Shown here piece by piece: positions 1 through 8,259 of a stretch of 64,000 bases of DNA. The notes below the pieces were generated by a model. It was not told the DNA's origin and did not search any database. It was given only the letters and a program-made list of their open reading frames with translations. The position numbers were made by a program, and so were the translations under genes. Location of the stretch: NCBI GenBank assembly GCA_963772975.1, contig CAVYZH010000011.1, forward strand, positions 62,001 through 126,000. Direction: 5' to 3'. Source of the DNA: AC-32 sp963772975 (GTDB taxonomy: Bacteria > Actinomycetota > Thermoleophilia > Gaiellales > Gaiellaceae). Within the stretch, counting starts at the first letter, position 1, and the number at the start of each line of letters is the position of its first letter.

Positions 1-58
1 GGGCTACATCGTGCCCGGCCTGGGTGACGCGGGCGACCGTCTCTACGGGACTAAGTGA
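1..58 (+). CDS. upp: Uracil phosphoribosyltransferase, C-terminal end (partial)
   Basis: Only the last 18 codons are in the window; they read GYIVPGLGDAGDRLYGTK and stop at TGA 56-58. This is the conserved uracil-binding tail of Upp, which joins uracil to PRPP to make UMP in pyrimidine salvage. The tail is distinctive enough to name the family, but the rest of the protein lies outside the window. A strong hairpin follows about 27 bases downstream. Confidence 0.85.
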   Translation, partial: GYIVPGLGDAGDRLYGTK

Positions 59-84
59 GCCGACTTGGTGGCTCCGACCAAAGA

Positions 85-111
85 GGCCGTCCGGGCTTTG
101 CCCGGACGGCC
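85..111 (+). terminator. Hairpin after upp, probable terminator
   Basis: A perfect 12-bp stem (85-96 with 100-111) closes a three-base TTT loop. No U-tract follows, so this would be a U-poor hairpin terminator as often seen in high-GC actinobacteria. On the opposite strand the apex reads GC-AAA-GC, an apex seen in four other intergenic hairpins of this window. Confidence 0.6.
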
Positions 112-159
112 GTCTAACGCACCTTCTAGGACTCGATCGAAGGTGCCCGCCGCCGGAGC

Positions 160-165
160 TAGCCT
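160..165 (+). promoter_or_regulatory. -10 box (TAGCCT) of a probable leaderless wecA promoter
   Basis: TAGCCT matches TANNNT and ends 6 bases before the wecA ATG at 172, so transcription would begin at the start codon. No clear -35 box is visible. The same spacing recurs before several other genes of the window. Confidence 0.4.
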
Positions 166-171
166 CTAAGG

Positions 172-1302
172 ATGGTCTGGGAGACGCTGACCGACCACCT
201 GGAGGTCGTCTACGGGGCGGTGCTCGCGCTCGTGATCGTCGTGCTGCTGACGCCGGCCGTCGGCGGGATGGCGCGGATGCTCGGCGCCGTCGACCGGCCC
301 GGTGCGCGCCGGGTGAACCGCGGCTCGGTGCCGAGGCTCGGCGGGCTCGCGCTCTTCTTCGGGATCTTCGTGCCCGCGCTCGCATTCCTGCCGCTCGGGC
401 AGGAGACGAAGGGCCTGCTGCTCGGGATGGCGGTCGCAACCACGGTCGGCGCGATCGACGACTTCCGCGGCCTCGTCTGGTGGGAGAAGCTCGGCGGGCA
501 GATCGCCGCCGCAGCGATCCCGACCGGCTTCGGGATCTGGGTGCACCGCTTCACCTTCCCGATCCTCGGCGTGCACGCGCTGCCGGAGTGGGTGGGGATC
601 CCGCTGACGATTCTCTGGATCGTGGCGATCATGAATATGGTCAACTTCCTCGACGGGCTCGACGGGCTGGCGGCCGGCGTCTGTGCGATCTCGGGCGGGA
701 CGTTCTGCGTGATCGCGCTCTCGCTCGGCCGGCCGGACACCGCGATCCTGGCAGCGATCGTGTTCGGTGGCTGCGTCGGCTTCCTGCGCCACAACTTCTA
801 CCCGGCGCGGATCTTCATGGGCGACTCGGGGGCGCTGCTACTCGGGTTCACGCTCGGGGCGCTCGCCATCCAGGGTCTCTTGAAGACGGCCGCCGTCGCC
901 ACCCTGCTCTTCCCGCTGCTCGTGCTGGCGGTGCCGATCATCGACACCTCTTTCGTGGTCGCCAAGCGGATCAAATACGGCCAGCCGGTATACGCCGCCG
1001 ACATGACGCACTTGCACCACCGCTTCCTGAACATCGGCTTCTCGCAGCGGCGCGCGGCGCTGACGATGTGGGGCTGGTGCGCGATCCTCGCCGGCGCGGC
1101 GCTGGCCACGCGCTTCATCCACCCGCACGCGCACGGGAACTGGCAGACCGGCCCGACCCTGGCGGTCGCGCTGATCGGCGCGCTCGCGCTCGGGGCCTCG
1201 ATCTACATGGTCTACCTGCTCGAGATCGTCAAGCTGGCGAACCCGCGCATCCGCCGCCGCGAGGCCGAAGCGCGCGCCGCGGCCGAGCGCCGCACCGCCT
1301 AG
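172..1302 (+). CDS. wecA: WecA/TagO-type undecaprenyl-phosphate sugar-1-phosphate transferase
   Basis: This 376-residue polytopic membrane protein belongs to the MraY/WecA family, which moves a HexNAc-1-phosphate from a UDP-sugar to undecaprenyl phosphate on the cytoplasmic face, the first step of cell-wall polysaccharide assembly. Family motifs are in order: the DD pair near residues 96-97 (AIDDFRG), the NMVNFLDGLDGL loop at about 155-166, MGDSG near 216-220 and a HLHHR motif near 286. About ten hydrophobic segments can be counted. Placement just upstream of the ATP synthase genes matches the rfe-atp order known in mycobacteria. The stop codon overlaps that of the convergent regulator (shared CTAG at 1299-1302). 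The exact sugar cannot be read from sequence. Confidence 0.87.
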   Translation: MVWETLTDHLEVVYGAVLALVIVVLLTPAVGGMARMLGAVDRPGARRVNRGSVPRLGGLALFFGIFVPALAFLPLGQETKGLLLGMAVATTVGAIDDFRGLVWWEKLGGQIAAAAIPTGFGIWVHRFTFPILGVHALPEWVGIPLTILWIVAIMNMVNFLDGLDGLAAGVCAISGGTFCVIALSLGRPDTAILAAIVFGGCVGFLRHNFYPARIFMGDSGALLLGFTLGALAIQGLLKTAAVATLLFPLLVLAVPIIDTSFVVAKRIKYGQPVYAADMTHLHHRFLNIGFSQRRAALTMWGWCAILAGAALATRFIHPHAHGNWQTGPTLAVALIGALALGASIYMVYLLEIVKLANPRIRRREAEARAAAERRTA

Positions 1303-1976
1303 ACTCCGAGCTCGTCGAAGACGACCCGCCCGGCCTCGGTCAACGCGACCGAGCGAGTTCCGTCGCGGCGCTCGAGGCAGCCGAGCTCGAACAGCCGGGC
1401 GGTGATCGCCGCGCCGACCGCGCCGGCGACGTGGAGCTCGCGCTCACTCCAGTCGAGGCAGCCGCGGACGAGCGGCCGTCGCAGTTGGGCCAGGCCCTCG
1501 AGGTAGATTCCGAGGCGCTCGAGCTCCGGCGTGGCCGACTCGCCCAGTTCATACCCGCCGTTGCTCCGGATCACGACGCGCCGCTGCTCGAGCGCGTGGG
1601 CGAGCGCGACTCCCAGCCGCCCTGCCAGGTGGTCGTAGCACGTCCGCGCCTCGCGCAAGAGCTCGCCTCTGGTCGCCTCCTTGAGCGATCGCACCGGCCG
1701 CTCCGGCGCGATTCTCGACAGCCCCTCCAGCGCCTCGGCGACCCCGGCGCCTGCGAGCTCGTAGTAGCGGTTCCGCCCCTGGTCGGTCACGACGAGGAAG
1801 CCGCCGTCGACGAGACGCCGGAGGTGCCCGCTCGCCGTTGAGCGGGCGATCCCCGCGCGGGCCGCGAGCTCGCTCGCGCTCAGGCGGCCGTCGGCGACGA
1901 CCGCCAGCACCAGCTCCGCACGCGCCGGCTCCGCCAGGAGCGCCGCCGCCGCCGCGACGTCTGCATCGCCTCTCAT
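1299..1976 (-). CDS. ArsR/helix-turn-helix transcriptional regulator
   Basis: A 225-residue protein with an N-terminal winged-helix domain: after LLAEPARAELVLAVVADG comes ASELAARAGIARSTASGHLRRL (recognition helix near residues 35-55) and a wing reading GRNRYYELAG. That layout fits the ArsR family. The C-terminal 130 residues look like a second helical module that may sense a ligand, but I do not recognise it and see no metal-binding cysteine cluster. The gene lies 11 bases downstream of the hydrolase on the same strand, so the two are probably co-transcribed and the regulator may control that pair. ATG at 1976-1974 was chosen because upstream in-frame sequence runs into the hydrolase. Confidence 0.75.
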   Translation of the reverse strand: MRGDADVAAAAALLAEPARAELVLAVVADGRLSASELAARAGIARSTASGHLRRLVDGGFLVVTDQGRNRYYELAGAGVAEALEGLSRIAPERPVRSLKEATRGELLREARTCYDHLAGRLGVALAHALEQRRVVIRSNGGYELGESATPELERLGIYLEGLAQLRRPLVRGCLDWSERELHVAGAVGAAITARLFELGCLERRDGTRSVALTEAGRVVFDELGV

Positions 1977-1987
1977 GCCCGTGGACG

Positions 1988-2713
1988 CTAGCGCGCCAAC
2001 TGTTCGGTCCGGACCGAATCGTCGAGGAACGCGAGGAGCCGCTCGGGGTAGCCGGGAGCACGCGCGAGGCTGTGGCCGGCGCCCGGCAGGACCGCCCGTT
2101 CCGCGCCGAGGCTCGTCTCGAGCACGTCGCAGACCGCGTCGAAGGCGGGGTGGTGCGCGCCCGAGATCACGAGCTTCGGGAACGGCGTCGCCGCGAGCTC
2201 GTCCAGCGGGATCTCCGCCTCTGAGGGCAGCCGCTCGGCCATCGTCGCGCGGATGCCCTGCTCCAGGCTCGGCGACAGCCGCTCGGGCAGCCGCGTCTCG
2301 CTGCCGACCAGCGCGAGGAAGCCTTCGGCGAAGGCCCGCGGTTCGCGCGGCCCGTGCTCGAAGTGCACCTCGATGCGCTCGACCAGGTCGTCCACGACCG
2401 GGTTCCCGCGCGCGAGCCCGAAGGCAGGGGGTTCGCTCAGCGCCAGCGAGCGGATGCGCTCCGGGTGCGCGGCCGCGATCAAGAGCGCGATCACCCCGCC
2501 GTACGAGTGGCCAACGAGGTGCGCGCGATCGCCGAGCAGCGGCGCCAGCTCCTCGGCCTGCCGTTCGAAGTCGATCCGCTCCAACAGCGGTCCCGGCGGG
2601 TAACCGCCGCGGTTCGGCGCGACCACCTCGAACCGCTCCTCGAGCGCCGGCAGCACCGGCGCCCACGCGGCGTCCGCGTTCCCGACGCTGCCGTGGATCA
2701 GGACCACACGCAC
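1988..2713 (-). CDS. Alpha/beta hydrolase
   Basis: A 241-residue alpha/beta-hydrolase-fold protein. The N-terminal strand VVLIHGS carries the oxyanion-hole HG, the nucleophile elbow reads GHSYGG (Ser near residue 73), and the C-terminal catalytic His is in GAGHSLARA. The substrate is unknown; esterase, lipase-like or dehalogenase-like activities are all possible. The GTG start at 2713-2711 was chosen because it sits right before the first beta strand; the reading frame stays open upstream but loses family resemblance. It is divergent from the ATP synthase genes and is probably first of a two-gene unit with the ArsR regulator. Confidence 0.75.
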   Translation of the reverse strand: MRVVLIHGSVGNADAAWAPVLPALEERFEVVAPNRGGYPPGPLLERIDFERQAEELAPLLGDRAHLVGHSYGGVIALLIAAAHPERIRSLALSEPPAFGLARGNPVVDDLVERIEVHFEHGPREPRAFAEGFLALVGSETRLPERLSPSLEQGIRATMAERLPSEAEIPLDELAATPFPKLVISGAHHPAFDAVCDVLETSLGAERAVLPGAGHSLARAPGYPERLLAFLDDSVRTEQLAR

Positions 2714-2781
2714 CCGAGTGATCGTACAAAGTCGGCAAAAAACGCCGATAAGAGGCCGGTTTTCGGTGTTACAAGGTTTGT

Positions 2782-2787
2782 TATGCT
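2782..2787 (+). promoter_or_regulatory. -10 box (TATGCT) ahead of the ATP synthase genes
   Basis: TATGCT lies 7 bases before ATG 2795 and would give a leaderless transcript for the first gene of the atp cluster. It lies in the short gap shared with the divergent hydrolase gene. No convincing -35 is visible. Confidence 0.35.
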
Positions 2788-2794
2788 CGGACCG

Positions 2795-2995
2795 ATGGAG
2801 CCCAGTCCCCGTTCGTCGTTCGAGCCGGCCGGAGCCGGCGCGCTGCTCGGGGGCGTGACCGCCGGGTCGGTAGGCGCAGGCGCGCTCGTCGGCTGGGCCG
2901 CAGGCTCGGTCGGCTACGGGATCCTCGTCGGCGCCTTCGTCGGCATTCCGGCCGGGGTGTTCGCCGTCTACAAGCGCTACAAGGACGCCTTTTGA
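2795..2995 (+). CDS. Small AtpZ-like membrane protein heading the ATP synthase cluster
   Basis: A protein of about 66 residues, rich in Gly/Ala, with two hydrophobic stretches (GALLGGVTAGSVGAGALVGW and GYGILVGAFVGIPAGVFAVY) and a basic tail KRYKDAF. Two short helices ahead of atpI and atpB resemble AtpZ/AtpI-type accessory proteins, which assist c-ring assembly or Mg uptake in other bacteria. The assignment rests on position and topology. The start is uncertain: ATG 2795 fits a leaderless transcript with TATGCT 7 bases upstream, while ATG 2783 would add four residues. Its TGA overlaps the TTG start of the next gene (TTGA). Confidence 0.6.
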   Translation: MEPSPRSSFEPAGAGALLGGVTAGSVGAGALVGWAAGSVGYGILVGAFVGIPAGVFAVYKRYKDAF

Positions 2996-3396
2996 CGCGC
3001 GTCGGGATCCTCGGTGCGCCGCGGCCCTATCCTGATCGGCAGCGCTGGCTCGCGCCGGCGGCCGGAGCGCTCGTGATCGCGCTCGCCCTGCCGCTCTTCC
3101 TCGTCGCCGGCTGGCCGCTCGCCGGTTGGGCCGCCGCGGCGCTGCTCTGGGTCGGCGCGCAGGCGCTCGGCCTGCTGCTCGGGCGCGTGAAGCCCTCTCC
3201 GGACAACCTGGCCGCCTCGGGTCTGCTCGCCTTCGGGATGATGTCGCGCTTGCTCGTCGTGCTCGCGGTGCTGCTGGCGCTCGTCGCCTCGGACAAGGAG
3301 GCCGGCCTGGCCGCGGCGCTCGTCTACGGCGCCGCCTACACCGCCGAGCTCGGCCTCTCGCTGCTCGGCTACTACTCCCAGGAGCCGCGGGTATGA
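2992..3396 (+). CDS. atpI: ATP synthase protein I-like membrane protein
   Basis: A 134-residue protein with four hydrophobic segments (about residues 20-40, 44-62, 76-100 and 105-125) in the position normally held by atpI, directly before atpB. AtpI is a chaperone-like helper for assembly of the c-ring. Sequence identity in this family is low, so the call relies on topology, size and context. It starts at TTG 2992, overlapping the preceding stop, and ends in an ATGA overlap with atpB; both junctions indicate translational coupling within one operon. Confidence 0.65.
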   Translation: MTRVGILGAPRPYPDRQRWLAPAAGALVIALALPLFLVAGWPLAGWAAAALLWVGAQALGLLLGRVKPSPDNLAASGLLAFGMMSRLLVVLAVLLALVASDKEAGLAAALVYGAAYTAELGLSLLGYYSQEPRV

Positions 3397-4235
3397 GACG
3401 CGCGCTGCTCGCTCTGACAATGCTCTTCCTCGCCCTGCCCGCGCCGGCGTTCGCGCGCGGCGAGTTCGACCCGACGACCGAGTTCGAGCAGCACGAGTGG
3501 GTCTCGATCCACCTCGGCCCGCTCAACCTCTCGATCACGAAGGCGGTCGTCTACCTGATGCTCGGCACCGTCCTCTCGATTCTGGTCGGCCTCGTCCTGA
3601 TGCGCGGCAAGACGCTCAACCGCCGGGAGACGGTCGGGGAGACGATCTACGAGGTTGCGCAGGTCCAGATCGCCGAGCAGGGCCTGCCGGCGAAGGCGAT
3701 CGGCCGCTGGTTCCCGTACGTGGCAACCCTGTTGATCTTCATCTTCGTGATCAACCTGATCGGGTTCATCCCCCTCCCGATCACCGGCGAGACCTACCAC
3801 GGCTTTCCCGTCTGGGGCATCTACGCAGCCACGTCCTCGCTCTCCGTGACGCTGGCGCTCGCCCTCCTGACGTTCCTCTTCACGCACTTCGAGGGCATCC
3901 GCTGGAACGGTCCCGTGCGCTACTTCAAGAGCTGGATCCCCGAGGCGCCGAAGGGCCTGCTGCTCCTGATCGTGCCGCTCGAGATCCTTGGCCAGTTCAT
4001 GCGCCTGATCTCGCTCAGCGTGCGTCTGTTCGCGAACATGCTCGCCGGGCACATCCTGATCCTGACCTTCCTCGGCCTGATCTTCATCTTCCAGACGCTG
4101 AAGCTGATCCCCGTGGTTATCTTCGCGACGGTCTTCTACCTCTTCGAGGTGGTGATCGTGGTCGGCATCCAGGCGTTCATCTTCGCCGCCCTGTCCGCCA
4201 TCTACATCGGCTCGGCGATCGAGCCGGAGCACTAA
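3393..4235 (+). CDS. atpB: ATP synthase Fo subunit a
   Basis: A 280-residue integral membrane stator subunit that forms the proton half-channels against the c-ring. The essential arginine lies in SLSVRLFANMLAGH (Arg about 211) and the C-terminal helix carries FEVVIVVGIQAFIFAALSAIYI, both diagnostic. An N-terminal signal-like segment (MRRALLALTMLFLALPAPAF) precedes the first mature helix, as in many actinobacterial subunits a. ATG 3393 overlaps the atpI stop (ATGA), with GGAG about 8 bases upstream. A strong ribosome-binding site for atpE overlaps its stop codon. Confidence 0.95.
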   Translation: MRRALLALTMLFLALPAPAFARGEFDPTTEFEQHEWVSIHLGPLNLSITKAVVYLMLGTVLSILVGLVLMRGKTLNRRETVGETIYEVAQVQIAEQGLPAKAIGRWFPYVATLLIFIFVINLIGFIPLPITGETYHGFPVWGIYAATSSLSVTLALALLTFLFTHFEGIRWNGPVRYFKSWIPEAPKGLLLLIVPLEILGQFMRLISLSVRLFANMLAGHILILTFLGLIFIFQTLKLIPVVIFATVFYLFEVVIVVGIQAFIFAALSAIYIGSAIEPEH

Positions 4236-4247
4236 GGAGGAACTCAC

Positions 4248-4511
4248 GTGCTTGGAACCGTTCTCGCCGCTACCACCGGCGACGTCACCAAGGCCGGCAA
4301 GGCGATCGGGCTCGCGCTCGGCGTCGGCCTCGGCGCGCTCGGCGCCGGCGTCGGCATCGGCAACATCTTCGCCGCGATGATCCAGTCGGTCGCCCGCCAG
4401 CCGGAGCTGCGCGGCGAGCTGCAAGGCATCCAGTGGCTCGGCTTCGCTCTCACCGAGGCGGTCGTCTTCTACGGCCTGCTCGGCTCGATCCTGGCCTTCG
4501 TTCTCGTCTAG
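4248..4511 (+). CDS. atpE: ATP synthase Fo subunit c
   Basis: An 87-residue hairpin protein of the rotating c-ring. Helix 1 has the Gly-rich GLGALGAGVGIG packing motif, the polar loop reads ARQPEL (residues 49-54), and helix 2 carries the ion-binding glutamate at about residue 70 (LTEAVVFYG). No Ser or Thr follows the Glu, so the Na+-type signature is absent and proton coupling is expected. The GTG start at 4248 is set by the near-perfect AAGGAGGA at 4234-4241, the strongest ribosome-binding site in the cluster; this fits the high copy number of c subunits. Confidence 0.95.
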   Translation: MLGTVLAATTGDVTKAGKAIGLALGVGLGALGAGVGIGNIFAAMIQSVARQPELRGELQGIQWLGFALTEAVVFYGLLGSILAFVLV

Positions 4512-4519
4512 CAGTGTCG

Positions 4520-5044
4520 ATGCCGCTCGCTGCCAACCCGCTGATCCAGGTCACCCCGGGGCTGATGATCTGGACGATTGTCTGCTTCCTGATCGCGCTG
4601 TACGTGCTGAAGCGCTACGCGTTCGGCCCGATCCAGCACACGATCGACCAGCGGCGCGAGCGGATCCGGCAGTCCCTGGACGAGGCCGACCATGCTCGTG
4701 AGGAGGCGCGCAAGCTGCTCGAGGAGCACCGCAAGCTGATCGCGAGCGCGCAGACCGACGCCGAGCAGATCCTCAGCGAAGCGCGCCGGATCGGCGACGC
4801 CAACGAGCGCCGCATGCGCGAGGAGCTCGAAGCCGACCGCCAGCGGCGGCTGGAGGAGACGCGCAAGCAGATCGAGGCCGAAACGCGCCGCGCGCTCGAG
4901 CAGATCCGCCTGGAGGTGGTCGACCTGAGCCTGCTCGCGGCCACCAAGGTGACACGCAAGTCCCTGGACGACGCCGACCACAAGCGCCTGATCGAAGAGG
5001 CCGTCGGCGAGCTCGACTTCTCCGTGCTGGAAGGCAACCAATGA
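4520..5044 (+). CDS. atpF: ATP synthase Fo subunit b
   Basis: About 174 residues: one N-terminal transmembrane helix (GLMIWTIVCFLIALYVLKRY) followed by a long charged coiled coil rich in Glu, Arg and Ala, the peripheral stalk linking subunit a to delta and alpha. ATG 4520 is preferred; an in-frame GTG two codons upstream (4514) is an alternative, and neither has a strong ribosome-binding site. The gene starts 8 bases after atpE and its TGA overlaps the atpH ATG (ATGA), so it is translationally coupled to atpH. Confidence 0.93.
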   Translation: MPLAANPLIQVTPGLMIWTIVCFLIALYVLKRYAFGPIQHTIDQRRERIRQSLDEADHAREEARKLLEEHRKLIASAQTDAEQILSEARRIGDANERRMREELEADRQRRLEETRKQIEAETRRALEQIRLEVVDLSLLAATKVTRKSLDDADHKRLIEEAVGELDFSVLEGNQ

Positions 5045-5571
5045 GTGTTGTCGACCGCGTCTATGCCAACGCGCTCTTCGAGGCCGCGGCGGAGGAGGGC
5101 CGGCTCGAGCCGGTCCGCGACCAGCTGGCACAGCTCGTTGCGGCCGAGCGCGAGGTGCCCGAGCTGCGTGAGCTGCTGCGCAACCCGCAGGTCGACCCCC
5201 GGGCTCGCCGGGCCGCGCTCGAGGACGTGCTGGCCGGCAGCGACGAGCTGCTGCGCAACTTCCTGCTCGTCCTGGCCGACAAGGGTCGCGCCGCGCAGCT
5301 CGAAGAGATCTCGAACGAGTTCGAGCGCCTGGTCGCCGAGCACGAGGGCATCGTCCACGCCGAGCTGACTACGGCGGTCGAGCTCTCCGACGCCGAGGCC
5401 GACAAGCTGCTGCAGCAGATCGAGCAGGCCTCGGGCCGCCAGGTCGAAGCGACCCGCACGGTCGACCCGGACCTGATCGGCGGCATCGTCCTGCAAGTTG
5501 GCTCCCATCGTCTTGACGCCAGCGTGCGCGGCCGGCTCGACCGGCTCCGCCGCCAGCTGGTCACTGCCTAG
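5041..5571 (+). CDS. atpH: ATP synthase F1 subunit delta
   Basis: A 176-residue cytoplasmic stalk protein connecting subunit b to the top of the alpha/beta hexamer. It begins with the family signature VDRVYANALFEAA (compare RYA-ALF in homologues) and ends with the conserved C-terminal part DPDLIGGIVLQVG, then SVRGRLDRLRRQL. Unlike mycobacteria, b and delta are separate proteins here. The ATG overlaps atpF by four bases, and a GAGAGGAGAT ribosome-binding site for atpA follows its stop directly. Confidence 0.93.
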   Translation: MSVVDRVYANALFEAAAEEGRLEPVRDQLAQLVAAEREVPELRELLRNPQVDPRARRAALEDVLAGSDELLRNFLLVLADKGRAAQLEEISNEFERLVAEHEGIVHAELTTAVELSDAEADKLLQQIEQASGRQVEATRTVDPDLIGGIVLQVGSHRLDASVRGRLDRLRRQLVTA

Positions 5572-5582
5572 AGAGGAGATTC

Positions 5583-7112
<1,530 letters not shown>

Positions 7113-7119
7113 CGCCCCG

Positions 7120-8010
7120 ATGGCCACCGTCCAGGACCTCAAGCGCCGGATCCGCTCGATCCGGAACACGCGCAAGATCACCAAGGCGATGGAGCTCGTC
7201 GCCTCGGCCCGGCTGCGCCGCGCGCAGGCGCGGATCGAGGCCATGCGGCCCTACGCGGACCGGATGACCGAGCTGATGATGGGCACCGCCAAGGCGAGCA
7301 CGTCCCTGCAGGGGCTCGCCTTGCTGCAGCGGCGCGAGGTGAAGAAGGCCGCGATCATCCCGCTGACCGGCGACCGCGGCCTTGCGGGTGCGTTCAACGC
7401 GCAGGTGCTGCGCCACGCCTTCGCACTCGAGCGGGAGCTGCGCGGCGACGGGGTCGAGGTGCACTGGCTCGTCGCCGGGAAGAAGGGCCGCTCGACGCTC
7501 GGCTTCCGCCGGTACGAGATCGACCAGAGCTGGATCGGCTTCAGCGACCGGCCGTCGTACCACGACGCGCAGGCGATCGCCAACAAGGCGGCCGAGCTCT
7601 ACGCGAGCGGCGAGGTCGACCGCGTCGTGATCGTCTACAACCAGTTCGTGTCGGCGCTCGTCCAGCGGGTGGTCGAGCGCGAGCTGCTGCCGATCCCGGA
7701 GGAGGCGCTCGCGCGTGACGACGAGGCCGAGCACGAGCAGGCCCTCCTCGGCGACTTCATCTACGAGCCCGAGCCCGAGCAGATCCTGCAGCGCCTGCTG
7801 CCGGTCTACGTCGAGACGGAGCTCTACCGCGCGCTGCTCGAGTCGGCCGCCTCGGAACAGGGCGCGCGAATGACGGCCATGCGCAACGCCTCCGGCAACG
7901 CCGCCGACCTGATCTCGAGCCTGACGCTGGACATGAACCGCGCCCGCCAGGCGGAGATCACGCAGGAGATCCTGGAAGTTGTTGCAGGCGCGGACGCACT
8001 CACCGGATAA
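7120..8010 (+). CDS. atpG: ATP synthase F1 subunit gamma
   Basis: A 296-residue central rotor shaft. The N-terminal helix reads ATVQDLKRRIRSIRNTRKIT, followed by KAMELVASARLRRAQ; the C-terminal helix includes the family signature ARMTAMRNASGNA and ends ITQEILEVVAGADALTG. The Rossmann-like middle domain (IIPLTGDRGLAGAFN) is present. The last 16 codons and stop are repeated in the gap downstream with only synonymous differences. In most operons atpD would follow; here an importer operon intervenes and atpD lies 7.5 kb away. Confidence 0.96.
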   Translation: MATVQDLKRRIRSIRNTRKITKAMELVASARLRRAQARIEAMRPYADRMTELMMGTAKASTSLQGLALLQRREVKKAAIIPLTGDRGLAGAFNAQVLRHAFALERELRGDGVEVHWLVAGKKGRSTLGFRRYEIDQSWIGFSDRPSYHDAQAIANKAAELYASGEVDRVVIVYNQFVSALVQRVVERELLPIPEEALARDDEAEHEQALLGDFIYEPEPEQILQRLLPVYVETELYRALLESAASEQGARMTAMRNASGNAADLISSLTLDMNRARQAEITQEILEVVAGADALTG

Positions 8011-8057
8011 CACGAGACCGGCGCCTTGGCTTGCTCCAAAGAACGTTGAAGGTCTCT

Positions 8058-8091
8058 CCGCGGCTGTGCCGACATGGCGGCGCAGCCGCGG
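8058..8091 (+). terminator. Hairpin after atpG
   Basis: A 13-bp stem (8058-8070 with 8079-8091, one G-U pair) with an 8-base loop, 48 bases after the atpG stop, a likely end point for the first ATP synthase transcript. No U-run follows. On the minus strand its sequence loosely resembles the imperfect repeats at 42302 and 44416. Confidence 0.5.
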
Positions 8092-8097
8092 CGTGCA

Positions 8098-8137
8098 CGA
8101 GGAGGGGGCTCACGGGGGAAGCCCGGTTTCCCCCGTG
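8098..8137 (+). repeat. Dispersed palindromic repeat, copy 1
   Basis: The palindrome CACGGGGGAA (8111-8120), loop GCCCGGT, TTCCCCCGTG (8128-8137), with a GGGGGCTCA left flank. The reverse complement of 42251-42287, just past ssrA, matches both the palindrome and this flank over about 36 bases. Both copies sit just after a gene 3' end. I saw no third full copy in this window. Confidence 0.6.
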
Positions 8138-8140
8138 CTG

Positions 8141-8191
8141 ACGCAGGAGATCCTCGAGGTCGTGGCAGGGGCCGACGCGCTGACCGGGTAA
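8141..8191 (+). pseudogene. Second copy of the atpG 3' end (16 codons plus stop)
   Basis: This reads TQEILEVVAGADALTG and TAA, identical in protein to the last 16 residues of atpG (7960-8010). Ten of the 16 codons differ, every time at a third, synonymous position; six codons and the stop are identical. A recent duplication would not look like this. It is what remains if two diverged atpG genes, each under selection, once coexisted or recombined here. The sequence in front (8011-8140) is not atpG-like and holds two hairpins. It could be read from an in-frame ATG at 7979, but that peptide would be mostly non-homologous. Confidence 0.8.
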
Positions 8192-8227
8192 ACCGGGGGG
8201 AACCAACTCCGGCGCGTTTCGCTCGTC

Positions 8228-8233
8228 TATAGT
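8228..8233 (+). promoter_or_regulatory. Candidate -10 box (TATAGT) of the importer operon
   Basis: TATAGT preceded by TC is one of the closest matches to TATAAT in the window's gaps and lies 26 bases before ATG 8260, leaving a leader of about 20 bases. No -35 box is recognisable. Confidence 0.35.
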
Positions 8234-8259
8234 CCGGACAGGCTTAACCGCCTCCTTAC

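Noticed and set aside
7979..8191. A 70-residue gene between atpG and the importer
   Set aside because: Its first 54 residues are hairpin and repeat sequence read through from the end of atpG; only the last 16 residues are meaningful and they are a copied atpG tail.
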